Shown here: piece after piece, positions 1-10,061 of the stretch
How positions within the stretch are numbered: the first letter of the stretch is position 1
Layout of the letters: every line of letters starts with the position of its first letter
Source of the DNA: Aquatica leii
Taxonomy: Eukaryota; Arthropoda; Insecta; Coleoptera; Lampyridae
Direction: 5' to 3'
Assembly: GCA_035610365.1 (NCBI GenBank)
Contig: CM069436.1
Span: 91,575,912 to 91,639,911 of the forward strand
Length of the DNA stretch: 64,000 nucleotides
The notes under the pieces: model-generated
Seen by the model: the letters and a program-made list of their open reading frames with translations, nothing else
Databases searched by the model: none
Told to the model about the DNA's origin: nothing
Program-made: the position numbers and the translations under genes

Positions 1-524
1 GACGGACTACTAACAGACATACAACGATTTTGATTATTGCCTATTAAAACTGCAAACTGTGAATTATTTATTGTGTTCCTAGCAAGTAATGCAGTTTCGG
101 GATTTTTTTCATAGTGTTGCAGAACATTATCTACTCTGGTTGCAGATACACTCAGTATCGGATGATCCGCTCTGATATCATTTTCATTTATTTCGGATTC
201 CTAGCAGTAACAGGTACAATGTATTTATATATGTAGTTTTGTACTTAATATTATTCGGAATGAATATTAAATTCAAAGGCATTAGAATTATTGTTAGTTT
301 GCAATCAAATGTTCAATAGTTACTAAGAGACAATTCAAACCACATGATCAGTAATCATTTTGCATTTTTCTTTAACACATGCATTATTAAATGCCCACTG
401 TGTATAACAACTTATTATCAACAAGGCTATTGTGTCAAGAAGTCCAAATTAAATATTTTATAGTCATGCTTTATAATATTATAACTCATGCAAATACAGA
501 TAAACTTAAATAAACTATACATAC
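1..524. other. Intron or flank left of the WPPY gene, nothing else recognised
   Basis: AT-rich sequence without a codon-biased frame or inverted terminal repeats. It probably holds intron sequence of the minus-strand WPPY gene. Confidence 0.3.
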
Positions 525-800
525 ATGGAATAAGTTCCGGGATAGAACAAGTTAGAGATGAATTTCTCGGAGTTGTATTGGCTATTTCCAAACCTTTCTT
601 TTTTGATGAAACTATTGGTGGAGGCCTTGGTAAATCAGATGCTGCAACATCCTCATCACTAGAACTATCCAATAATTTACGTGGTTTAAAGCGTTGTCGT
701 TTCTTTGGTGGTGCCTCACTCAGTGGTTCATTTATGTCAGTATTAACATCAGATGTGCATTCAGCTCGTTTCAATTTAATGACAGCGTTGTTGTACTCAT
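525..800 (-). CDS. Exon 2 of the WPPY-motif protein (Lys/Ser/acid-rich linker)
   Basis: The exon follows a TTTCAG acceptor (801-802) and continues the exon 1 frame: EYNNAVIKLKRAECTSDV, then an acidic serine patch (LLDSSSDEDVAASD) and a basic PPKKRQRFKPRK stretch that looks like a nuclear localisation signal. A GTATGT donor at 524-519 is the likely exon end, because the frame beyond it turns into hydrophobic, non-conserved sequence. The 3' exons, where a DUF4806 domain would be expected, must lie left of base 1 or are lost. The basic linker suggests a nuclear or DNA-associated protein, but that is inference. Confidence 0.65.
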
Positions 801-922
801 CTGAAACGTTGAAATGATACTAGTTTGACAATCTTTGTTTACAAGAATGCAATATTAAGCAATTTAAAGAGACTGAGACTTTTGTTAAGTTCAGATGTTA
901 CTAAAGAAATAAATGACTTTAC

Positions 923-1142
923 CAGATTCAAAGAAGGTGCGACTAATTGAATATAAAGTCCATTTTTCTTCGTCAGGGGTTTCTGATTTTTTTAATGATT
1001 TGTTATAACGCTCTTGGTTTTTATATGGTGGCCAAAAGACTTCTGACTTTTTGGGTGTTAACCACTTATTATTTACGATTGCTAGTCTACTTTCTCCATT
1101 TTTTTCTAGAAATTCTATCCCTACAAAAGTCATCTTCTTCAA
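923..1142 (-). CDS. Exon 1 of a conserved insect WPPY-motif protein (N-terminal part)
   Basis: This exon encodes a small N-terminal domain starting MKKMTFVGIEFLEKNGESR and containing KSEVFWPPYKNQERYNK. That pattern (a short VEFLE strand, a K-W-L turn, the WPPY motif, then a Y-I-R strand) is typical of a large uncharacterised insect and cnidarian family, many members of which carry DUF4806 further downstream. The exon ends at a good 5' splice site (G|GTAAAG, intron from 922). Joined in phase 1 to the acceptor at 801 it gives FFESDEYNNAV, which matches the family across the junction. Function is unknown. It could be a functional host gene or a dispersed copy; there is no frameshift in the part visible. 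Confidence 0.7.
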
Positions 1143-4010
1143 AGTGCATTTTAGTTACATAAATATGTAGTTTAATTTACAATACTTACTCTACTTTTTA
1201 ATGAAAACCGAATACACAATCAAACTTCTATTATTTTATTTTGTCGCAACTTTCAACACTTAAAAAACCTTAAAACATTAGAAAACAAATGCTTGCAAAA
1301 GACCCAAAAGACCGTTAAGTTTTATCTTTATGTTATGCGCATGATCAGCATGAGCATTTAATTTTAGCGGGAAGGCAAACGTGATTTTATTTTCTGTAGA
1401 TCAACTGTAGATTTTACTGTAGATGTAGTAGTAAACAAATATAGTAAACAACAAAATTGTTGTGCGTAGTTGCAACAGTTACCTTACCATTGTAGAGGCG
1501 GTATTGCCAAATATGAGTAAAAATCCTTTTTTTACCTATGTTTTTCCTTTTTACCTCAGTATAGAATATATTAATTAATTATACTGTTTTGTTTTCACAT
1601 TCAGCAATATAGGAAGTTACTAAAAAAAATTAAAATATGAAAGCAAATCACATATACCCCCGTCATATTATGGTAATATTTAAGACTTATGGACACGTCA
1701 AAATGACGCAATTTTAGAACGTCATATTTTCGACGTCTAAAAGACGCCCGGCTTAAGACTTTTGACGTTCGCGACGAAAAATGACCACAAACTAACGTCA
1801 TTCTGACGACAGTCTGTTTGCTGGGAAACATGATCAAAATATTAAAAACGAGAAATGGTTTGTTTTTGCGTTGAGTTCTAAGTGGGCTAACGACGTTGTC
1901 AGAAAAGAGTACGTCCTACTCAAAGTTGAAGAAGCTTTATACTAAATTTATTTGATTAGTAAAAATAGTTTTTTTCTACTCATCATACATGATTCTAATC
2001 ATTCCGACTACTGTGATTACCTTTTAAGCTTTCACAAAAACAATGACAAAAAATAGTTATTAACGTCATAAGGTCGTTATGCAGCAAATAACAAACAAGA
2101 TTGAAGTTATAAAATTGAGGCGGAACCGAGATTTTATAATCAATCGTTATTTGCTTAACGACCGTGTGTCGTTCATTACTTTTCAGCATACCATAAATAC
2201 TTTTATGCACAGGTGTGCCATAAATTGACAATTATACACAAATTTATATGTCATCAACGGATTTCTTTGCTTCCACGTGCTATAATGAAACGTCAAACAA
2301 CGGTGTCATAGGTACTTAATAAACTAAATACTTGCAAAATGAAAAGTTTTTATTAGAAATCGACAATTTTCGAAGTTCTTGGTAGCTTCTAATCCAGTAT
2401 TAACAGACGATAATTTGTCATTTCTAATCAATACTTTTTCAGCTAACTTAATTTTGTTTGATACAGAATCTTCTATATACTGTTCCGCACCTGACGTTGA
2501 TTTCTAGCCTCTTAGTGGTTTTATACCAATCATTTCTTCTCCAGTGTTTGCCTATGAGTGTCTACTAGATAATTTAGGATTCGGCAGTTTTAGATAAACA
2601 GCTATTTTATTTGAAATTCTATCAAAAACATTTTTCCCGACAATTTGCCTGGTGCATTTCCTATTTCTGTAAGCTAAAAACAAACGGCAAGTATCCGTAT
2701 TTATCAGACGTAGAGCCCTATACTTTGTAGAAATTTCTACAAAACTTAGTTATCTAAGATTGTCAACTACACTAAAAATTCGGTTTCTTCTGGTTTTAGT
2801 GTCTTGAATAGTGATCAGTAATGAGGATTGCAGATCCTGAATATCATCAAATTTTAACTGAACAAGCTCTTGTTTACGCCTTACTCTAGCTATCCCAAAT
2901 ATTAAAACTATCTGTTTTTAAAAATTGTTTAAACACTTCTAAATTATAATAAATTCTTTTATTTTGTTCATTAGATATATTTCATCTGGAGCTTGGTATT
3001 TTACAAGGCTATTTTCTGTTCTATGGTCAATACTTTTGACTTTTGGGCTTAAATTCACCTGATTTTCTATTTAAAATCCCGAATAAGCTTGAGTAACTTG
3101 TTGTATCTATGTTGTGGTCGGCTTTCATAGCGGCTATAAACATTGAATAATAAGACCACATCAAAGAGGGTTGATAAATACCTTCCTTGTAACCAGTAGT
3201 GAAACATTCACTACTTCTTATTTGTTTATAAATGAGAACAGGCGTAGTTTGTAAGCTTACATACACGCCGTTAGAACCGCCTAAATTTGACTCTGATGCG
3301 ATTCAAGCTATCAAAGAAACTTGAATGGTATATACGTCATCGTACTCAAGATCAAGCTACCACAGTTGCATTACATATAGTTAAAGATGTTATAAATTCA
3401 TGACGAAAAGTAAAATGATTTAAAATGATCTACAATTAGATTCTTGATAGTTACAAATTAAAATAAATGATACGGTGAATTCAAATTAATTAAAATAGAT
3501 AATAAGAAAATACAAATAAATACTACTGTGACAGTCGTTTCGAAATCTCACGCCACTTTAAATTTACCTGCAAACGCCAATTTAATTGTAAAAATTGCTT
3601 AATTCTGGTAGTTTAATGAAGAATTTTTTACCAGCATAATTGCTAAAAGCGTAATAAAAATAACCAACGATTAAAATTAAATAGGAAGAAGAATTACTTA
3701 CAATAATTTAACGGATAGCGTCTTAAGCTAATTTGACCGTTTCCAGCTATGTAAAATTCGTTTCATCCGCGCTTTCCTTAATGTTAAAGAAGATTAAACA
3801 TTTACAAACAGTGGAGTCCTCAAACAGCGACGGCGTGAATTTTAATTAGAATTATTACTTATAGAAAATCTATAAGTAATGACATATAACACAACGCTGA
3901 AACTAAAGTTGCAATGATAAACGTTATAATTGCTTTTATAACCGTACGATTTATACTTCGTTTTTTTGTGTTGTTACAAGTTTTTTCTGAAAACCAAAGC
4001 TTAATTTATG
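1143..4010. other. Non-coding stretch, with a GACGT-rich patch at 1690-1810
   Basis: No protein family recognised in six frames; the short open frames here look like chance. A cluster of roughly ten GACG/CGTC/ACGTCA words lies at 1690-1810, in sharp contrast to the AT-rich surroundings. Simple A/T runs and short ORFs elsewhere carry no signal. Confidence 0.3.
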
Positions 4011-4648
4011 TACACTGCCTCAAAAAAAGTTATTGGACACTTTTAAGCGCGACCTGCAAGGTAGGCAACCAAACTTACGTTATAACAAAACGCCTAGTTA
4101 AATTTGACAACATTGGCATAGTAGACATTACTTGCAGCGATATTACGATGTTACTAACTATTTTTCATAAGCACTACCTCAAGCGTTCAAAGAACATGTT
4201 TCTCACGTAATATTTATCTAAATTGTACCCTAAAGTTTTAAATTCTTCTTCGACGTGTTTTCTATTTATTTATGTACTCTGCTTAAGTAATTAATAAATT
4301 TGAATTGTTATTTATGATTAAATAAGTTTCATCTAAAGCTCGAATGCTCAAATATAAAACTACTGCACAAATTAGCCTAAAAGTCTTAATATATCTGCAC
4401 TAAATTAAAGTCAACATTCTTTCCAAAGGACTTATTATCACCATTAAAACATAATTGCAGTATAAATTTCCATTACTCTTTTTAAATTATCGTATGAAAC
4501 AAAAATGCATTTTTCCGCTTTCTTTTTGTAACATTTAATTTAAGAGAATAGAAATTTAATAGTAATGAACTGAAATTTGCAATTTCGTAGTTTGCATTTT
4601 TCGTCTATTGACACGTGTTAATTACTCTGGGCCAGCATCACTCATCCA

Positions 4649-4659
4649 TCCCCAGTACG
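4649..4659. repeat. Left target-site duplication of the 870-bp element
   Basis: TCCCCAGTACG, identical to 5530-5540. Read on the minus strand it is Tc1 transposase coding sequence, so the duplication lies in known host sequence. Confidence 0.75.
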
Positions 4660-5529
4660 GTCTAGGACATTTGAACACCGCCGATTGAACGCCACCGTTT
4701 GAACTCCGGCGTTTGAACGCCGGCCGATTGATCGCTGAAACTTTTGAACGGTCGATTGCTCGCCGGGCATAGGCATCATTTTAACAAAAATATTTTTTTG
4801 TCAATAGGCAAATAACGATATGAATCTCCAACTTAGAAGTTAATACAAAAGTTTAATTAAGACAACGGGTACAAATTTTTAATCATTCTTTAACGGTTGC
4901 AACAATCAATACTATCTGACAAATTTTTGTTGAAAGATAGTATTGTTATTAGTATATTGTCAATTTCTTGAAAATTAGTGTCTAATTTAATTGCGTACCT
5001 ACGAGGATTACCTAGGATTAAAAACACTTAAGTTTAGAATCATATACAAAAATAATTTTCTTTATTGTTATTGTATTGTTAAACAATGACTACGATAACA
5101 GAATAGAATATTTACGAGGTATTGCCCATAATTTTCAAATTAATGCATGATTACATTTTATTTGTAAATAAATTTATAGATGGGACCAAAGTTTCTACTC
5201 TTTAATACTTTGCAGCTCGTATTAAAATTTTGCTTTGGAATTAAAATTTTTATAAATATATTTCTCTAATGCTTAAATTAACACGTATTATAGTTATATT
5301 ACAAATATATAACATGATGTTATTATCTAAATTAATTAATTAATAAATTAAGATAGGTAAGTATTTTTTGAATATATTTTTTTTTCTAATTGTCTACCGT
5401 AATTAATTAAACATAACTCCATTTAATTATTTAACAAAATTGTAATTGTACTCAAAATCGGCCGGCATTCAAAAGTTTCAGCGTTCAATTTTCCGGTGTT
5501 CAAATGATGGTGTTCAAATGGCGGTTCCC
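4660..5529. mobile_element. 870-bp TIR element with 11-bp target duplication, inside the Tc1 transposase
   Basis: The same 11 bases, TCCCCAGTACG, occur at 4649-4659 and 5530-5540 and bracket this segment. The two termini are inverted to each other: both start within a few bases with ATTTGAACACC and continue as iterated TTTGAACNCCGG-type words, ending at a GCCGGCCGATT core. An 11-bp duplication is long for most DNA transposons; 8-11 bp suggests a Mutator-like or related superfamily. The interior has no protein, so it is non-autonomous. Confidence 0.75.
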
Positions 5530-5540
5530 TCCCCAGTACG
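5530..5540. repeat. Right target-site duplication of the 870-bp element
   Basis: Identical to 4649-4659. Sequence beyond it (to the right) is uninterrupted Tc1 transposase on the minus strand. Confidence 0.75.
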
Positions 5541-5935
5541 CAGCACTAATTCTCCCACTTCTTTTGTTGGCTTCCAAAGAACTTTTTCCGCTTTTTCACT
5601 ATCTTGGGAAATGCAGAAGGTTTTTTCATCTGAAAAAACAACACCTTTCCAATCAAAATTTAAATGTTCTTCTGAAAACTGCAATTTCCGGTAGGCATTT
5701 TCTTCAGTTATTAGAAGTTTCTTTATAGGTCGATAGCAGCTTATTCTTTCAGTTTTCAAAGTATTCCTTATTGTTTGCAAACTACACTGTAGCTTGAGTC
5801 TTTTGCGAATGGTGGGGGAAGTTGTGAATGGACTCAAACGAGCATCTTGGATAATGTTTTCTTTTTCAACTTTGGATAAGAGAGATGGGCTTCTATGGGC
5901 GGTCTGCAAAGGACGATCATTTTCTGCGCCTTGTT
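5541..5935 (-). pseudogene. Tc1-like transposase fragment, 3' part displaced by an insertion
   Basis: The frame reads NDRPLQTAHRSPSLLSKVEK, an HTH linker region, then FDWKGVVFSDEKTF with the first catalytic Asp of the DDE domain, and LWKPTKEVGELVLRTGEG. This is the middle of a Tc1-type transposase. At the TGEG position the frame runs into the 11-bp repeat at 5530-5540. The matching downstream codons (a WMSDAGP-like segment) sit on the far side of the nested element, near 4621-4649 on the minus strand, where they too are frameshifted. The second catalytic Asp and the final acidic residue were not found, so the protein is dead. Confidence 0.75.
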
Positions 5936-8148
5936 AAGTAATAGTTAATTAAAACTGCGCAAAAAGGTTTACATTTACTGAAAGGCACTGATAAAATAAT
6001 GTTATTAATTTAAGTGAAAAAGTTATGTCTTTCAAGGTTAGAAGAATCAAATAAAATATATTTAGGAATTTGTTGCGAAAAGAAAAAAATTGTAACATTC
6101 TTACTTTTTTAGTTATGCGTTTTTCGTACACTATTCTGAAAGGTGCTTTAATGAATTTATTTCCACTTTAAAATATGTGTAAAATAATAATAGCGCTATC
6201 GGCTTTTCTTTTACAATTAATTAACAACAATTTAGCAACAAATTCTACACACACTTTAAACCGAATACCGATTCATTAAAACACTGTTTAGAATGGCGTA
6301 TTACTAACTTGCTACAAGTTTTTTCTTTCGTAAGAAATTAGTAACAAATTATGTTTTATTTGATTTTGCTAACTTTGTATTGCTAACTTGAGGTAGATAC
6401 GTGAAAAACTTGATACCCAATTGCTATGTGACTTTTATAATTTCATTTAAACAATTTCCTGTGAGGTAGATGAATAATTGTGTAATCTGAATTTTACATT
6501 ATATAATACAATATACAATGATAATACGTATAAAATAGGTACATAGGTGTCTACTTTGAATTTCTGCATTACGTCGAAATTTGGTGGGGCAACTATTGCG
6601 ATATATAAATTTGTTTCTAGTAGTATGGAACAATGCTTACAATTTTGGCATTTTTTCAGTTTATTTTTACATTTTTATTGAACATTTTTAGCCCCAAGTA
6701 AAAATTTTTATACTTTCCATTGTCTCCAATAATTTTTGTTTGCCACTGCGTACTTTAATGATGTATAAATATAAATAAAAATTTAAGGAAAAGTAATAAA
6801 AAAATTTTCAAAACCGAAAAATGTAAAAAAATCATGTTACTTATGTGGGGTCCATAAACCCGTTCTCGGTACAAGAGAAAAATGATCAAAGAATGATTTA
6901 GTGTTCAAGAAAACAGATAACAATGTTTGAAGACTCCTATTATATTTAATAAAAGTTCTATTTTTTAAATTTTGTCATTTTTCTTATATTCAAATTAAAA
7001 AAATAACAGGCAATGTAAACAGAGCACACATTTTACATTATATTTAATCAAAATTAATTTGAATTACTTGAAGAAAAAGAAGAAATAAGAAAAACTAATA
7101 TTTCGCATAAGGTAATGCTTTGACACAAGACGCTCAAAAACAACTGTAAAGCACAATTAAATACGGTCTTATGAGCTGTGAAGAATCTTTAAAATAAATT
7201 TCAAACTGCAGTCCATAGGCTGTGACGAAAGTTTAGCCGTGGAGCTGAACGTGTTAATTACTAGCCATTTGTCCTAGTGTAACCTATGTATATCCCACGA
7301 TGTGATATCTTTTAGGTTAATTGTTATTTATCAGGTTTTCAAAGTATTGGGTATTTAAAATAAAATTATTTTCTTTTTAAACCAAGGTTGAGAATTAGTT
7401 TTTATATTATTAATTTAGAAATAAACGTTGTTGATCATTTTGTACAAAAAAAGAGACCAATGTTTGGTGATATATTTCTGTTACTTAGTTTTAACAAAAA
7501 CCTGCAAGAATTCTGTTTTGATTTATAGGTAACAAAACTCATATTAGTTTTGATTTCCAGTTCAGTTACATCTAACTAAAGATAATATCTTTTTAAAGGA
7601 ATATTAATTTTCGCGCCACTTGTTCTTTTTGTTATAATATAAATAAGATTTCACGAAAGCTTCTACAGGTACAGATAAGTAAATTTGAGTTACGCATTCC
7701 TTCTGCCTAATACTTAAACTAGTAGGTTCGATATCATCCATAAATTGGGTTAAATCAGGCAAGTTGAAGCATTTTTTCCGTGTATTACGACAGTGTAATA
7801 AAAAAAAAACAATTGAAAAACGGATTTTACCTGTATTCATAAAAATCCATTTTCTATGAAAAAATGTAAACTACGAATAAATATGAGAATTTATAATGGG
7901 AATTAAGATTACAATGGTTCAACTATTAATTACGGTCAAATTATGATAATACTTTTTTTACAAAGAAAATTGGAATGTTGACTTTAATTTAATCCGGAAA
8001 TATTAAAAATTCTAGGGTAATTAAATTTATTTGAGATATTAATGGAACTTTTTTTAATATATTTTAATTATAAATCAAATTATACATGACGTAGGACTTT
8101 TTTAATTAAGGACTATAACATTTATTTAAAACTTGAGCAGAGAACATA
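5936..8148. other. Uncharacterised interior of the large Tc1-like element
   Basis: AT-rich with scattered short ORFs. The longest (7604-7840, minus) shows no recognised motif. No TIRs of a further nested element were seen. Confidence 0.3.
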
Positions 8149-8251
8149 AATGTTGTCAAATTTAACTAGCCGTTCTGTTATAACGTAAGTTTGATTGCCT
8201 ACCTTGCAGGTTGCGCTTAAAAGTGTTCAATTACTTTTCTGAGGCAGTGTA

Positions 8252-8707
8252 CTTTATAGCATTTTTTATAGTTTGATAAGTTTTTGTAGCATTACATAAA
8301 TTTACTAATATTCTTTGTAATTCTAAATTAGTTTGTATACAGGATTGCATTTATTAGTAGTTTTATTATCGTTTGATAGTTAGTGTGGTTTAGTTTCGTG
8401 CTAAAAGCAACACGATAATTACTTACAACTCAATTTACAGCCAGTTAGATTGGGATCTTACTAGTACAATTAGTCACTAAGAAACATCAATTTCATTTTG
8501 GATATAGGTATATTGTTTTCTCATCGCAAACTTCATCAGGCATCGGCTTTATTTAAATTTCTTTTGTAATAAAGTGAAGGTCAGCACCTTTACTTCAAAG
8601 TGTTTTGTTTGCTACTTCAGTTGTAGTTCTAATTGTGAGATATTGTACGGAAGGCAAATGTAGTGTCGAAACCTTTATTTTTTAACTGCCGGGCAGTTTA
8701 TCTTAAG
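8252..8707. other. Spacer between the Tc1-like element and the solo LTR
   Basis: No gene, inverted repeat or promoter-like sequence recognised. Confidence 0.3.
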
Positions 8708-8711
8708 GTAT

Positions 8712-9171
8712 TGTTGCGAATTTTATGATTAAAACTACTAATTTATTTAAACGACTAAAACGATGTTTTACTTATACTAGAAATATGTATACTTCTAAAT
8801 TAACGGAACTAATTATATCTATTAATATTTAATAAAAACACTTACACTATAATTTATATCACTTACAAAAAGATAAGATAAAGTCCGCGGATAGCTTCAC
8901 ACAATTGTTTACACTAAAATCACGTACGCTATCATTCACTGTAGGTTTATCTCACACGCGCTAACGACTTATTTATTTCGACTTGAATAATCTTCTTAAC
9001 ACTGCTGTATTCGCATTACTGCAATAACTGACCTACGATTTGTTTCGTCGGTATATATACACATAAGGAAATCTTTCTCGAGTGTTCCCTATTTTTTGGT
9101 ATATCTTCTAGAAGATGGATAACAGCTTCTAGAAGGCTCTTGCATTTGCAAATAACTTCTCGAACGTTTCA
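8712..9171 (-). mobile_element. Solo Gypsy-type LTR (460 bp) flanked by GTAT duplication
   Basis: Read on the minus strand it starts TGAAACGTTCGAGAAG and ends CGCAACA. It is collinear with the two LTRs of the Gypsy element at 35705-40068: same start TGAAACGTT, same ATCCGCGGAC block, similar 3' end. Four-base direct repeats GTAT lie at 8708-8711 and 9172-9175, as expected for Gypsy integration. No internal region is left, so it arose by LTR-LTR recombination. It differs clearly from the full element's LTRs and so belongs to a separate subfamily. Confidence 0.85.
9026..9170 (-). promoter_or_regulatory. LTR promoter: three heat-shock elements, TATA box, initiator
   Basis: On the minus strand three perfect TTCnnGAA palindromes (9157-9164, 9127-9134, 9106-9113) lie upstream of TATATATA (9059-9052). 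TCAGTT, the arthropod initiator, has its A at 9029, exactly 30 nt after the first T of the TATA box. The same order and interval recur in both LTRs of the element at 35.7-40.1 kb. TTCnnGAA pairs are the known binding unit of heat-shock factor; stress inducibility of this LTR is inference. Confidence 0.65.
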
Positions 9172-9421
9172 GTATGTAATTTTATTGGCGCTAATGTAGA
9201 ATTATAATAACTAAATATATACTTGTTTGATAAAACTAATCTTAAGTATATTTAAAAATGTTGCAAACAAACTTTCATACTTTTGCTAACAGATTTTCCA
9301 AGTTATAATTTTACCACCCGGACTACATGTGGTTATAACAATATGAACTTTAACAAATGAACTACGCGTATCACTTAGTTTGAATCGCTTATAGTTTTAT
9401 ATTAATAAATTATGTGATTAA

Positions 9422-9829
9422 CATGAGTGAAATACGATGGCAGAGTCATCTTATAGTATAAATTTACAATGCATGAATAATAGTAAGTAAATGTCTATAG
9501 AGATGGAAACTTTGGAAGCTGATTTTATACTCGCGTAATTCAAATAAGCTTTAAATAAACCGCGGGTTAAACATTGTAAGTTAATAATGTCAATAAAAAT
9601 GTGAAAATGACACCAGAGTGATCCACTAGACCGCCGTTTTGCCTTTTTGGAGCTCTTCAGCAGTGGGAGAATACTCTACTGTATTTCCTGCGGTTTATTC
9701 GAAACTTATTTGAAGTGCTTGAGTATAAAATCCGCTTTCAATGTTTTTATCTCTATAGTCATTTAAATATTATTATGCGTGCATAGTAAATATATACTTC
9801 GAGATGGCTCTGCCATCGTATTTCACTCA
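9422..9829. mobile_element. MITE with ~150-bp TIRs flanked by TTAA
   Basis: The left arm (from ATGAGTGAAATACGATGGCA) and the reverse complement of the right arm match over most of about 150 bp, including TATAGAGAT and GATTTTATACTC blocks. TTAA sits at 9418-9421 and 9830-9833, the target of piggyBac-superfamily elements. There is no ORF. Its ends differ from those of the piggyBac-like element 230 bp to the right, so that transposase is probably not its partner. A diverged fragment of the same family is at about 40235-40450. Confidence 0.75.
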
Positions 9830-10061
9830 TTAAAATATTAACTTTGTTTTCTATAGTTTTTTAGTTACAGAAGTTATACTTCAGGGGTCTCTTCCAGCTG
9901 TGCTCTTAGTGCTTTGTACGTAGATTCCATTGTCAAGTCGTAAAACTAATAATGTATATGCTTATAAGACCATTTTTAAATTAAACTATAAACATGAAAG
10001 AAAGCTTAGACGGAATTTTGAGTTTATGTGTTTGTTTGTGTTTGGTCAGTTGGTCTATTAA

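Larger units (their letters stand above)
4013..8249 (-). mobile_element. Tc1/mariner-type element with ~103-bp TIRs and TA target duplication
   Basis: The left end (4013-4114, beginning CACTGCCTCAAAAAAAGTTA) and the right end (8149-8249, reverse strand) are inverted copies of each other over about 103 bp with only a few mismatches. Both ends abut a TA dinucleotide (4011-4012 and 8250-8251), the Tc1/mariner target. A transposase remnant on the minus strand lies inside. At 4.24 kb the element is far longer than a typical 1.3-2 kb Tc1 element, and at least 0.87 kb of that is a nested insertion (4660-5529). The remaining excess is AT-rich and unrecognised, so other insertions or an unusual large family are possible. 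Confidence 0.8.

Noticed and set aside
488..817. 109-codon plus-strand ORF
   Set aside because: It is the antisense shadow of exon 2 of the WPPY gene, whose splice sites and family match are on the minus strand.
3914..4210. 98-codon ORF as a gene
   Set aside because: It runs through the TIR of the Tc1-like element and shows no conserved motif.
9026..9170. Promoter of a host heat-shock gene
   Set aside because: Heat-shock elements, TATA and initiator all lie within a solo LTR with GTAT duplications, and no hsp coding sequence lies to the left.
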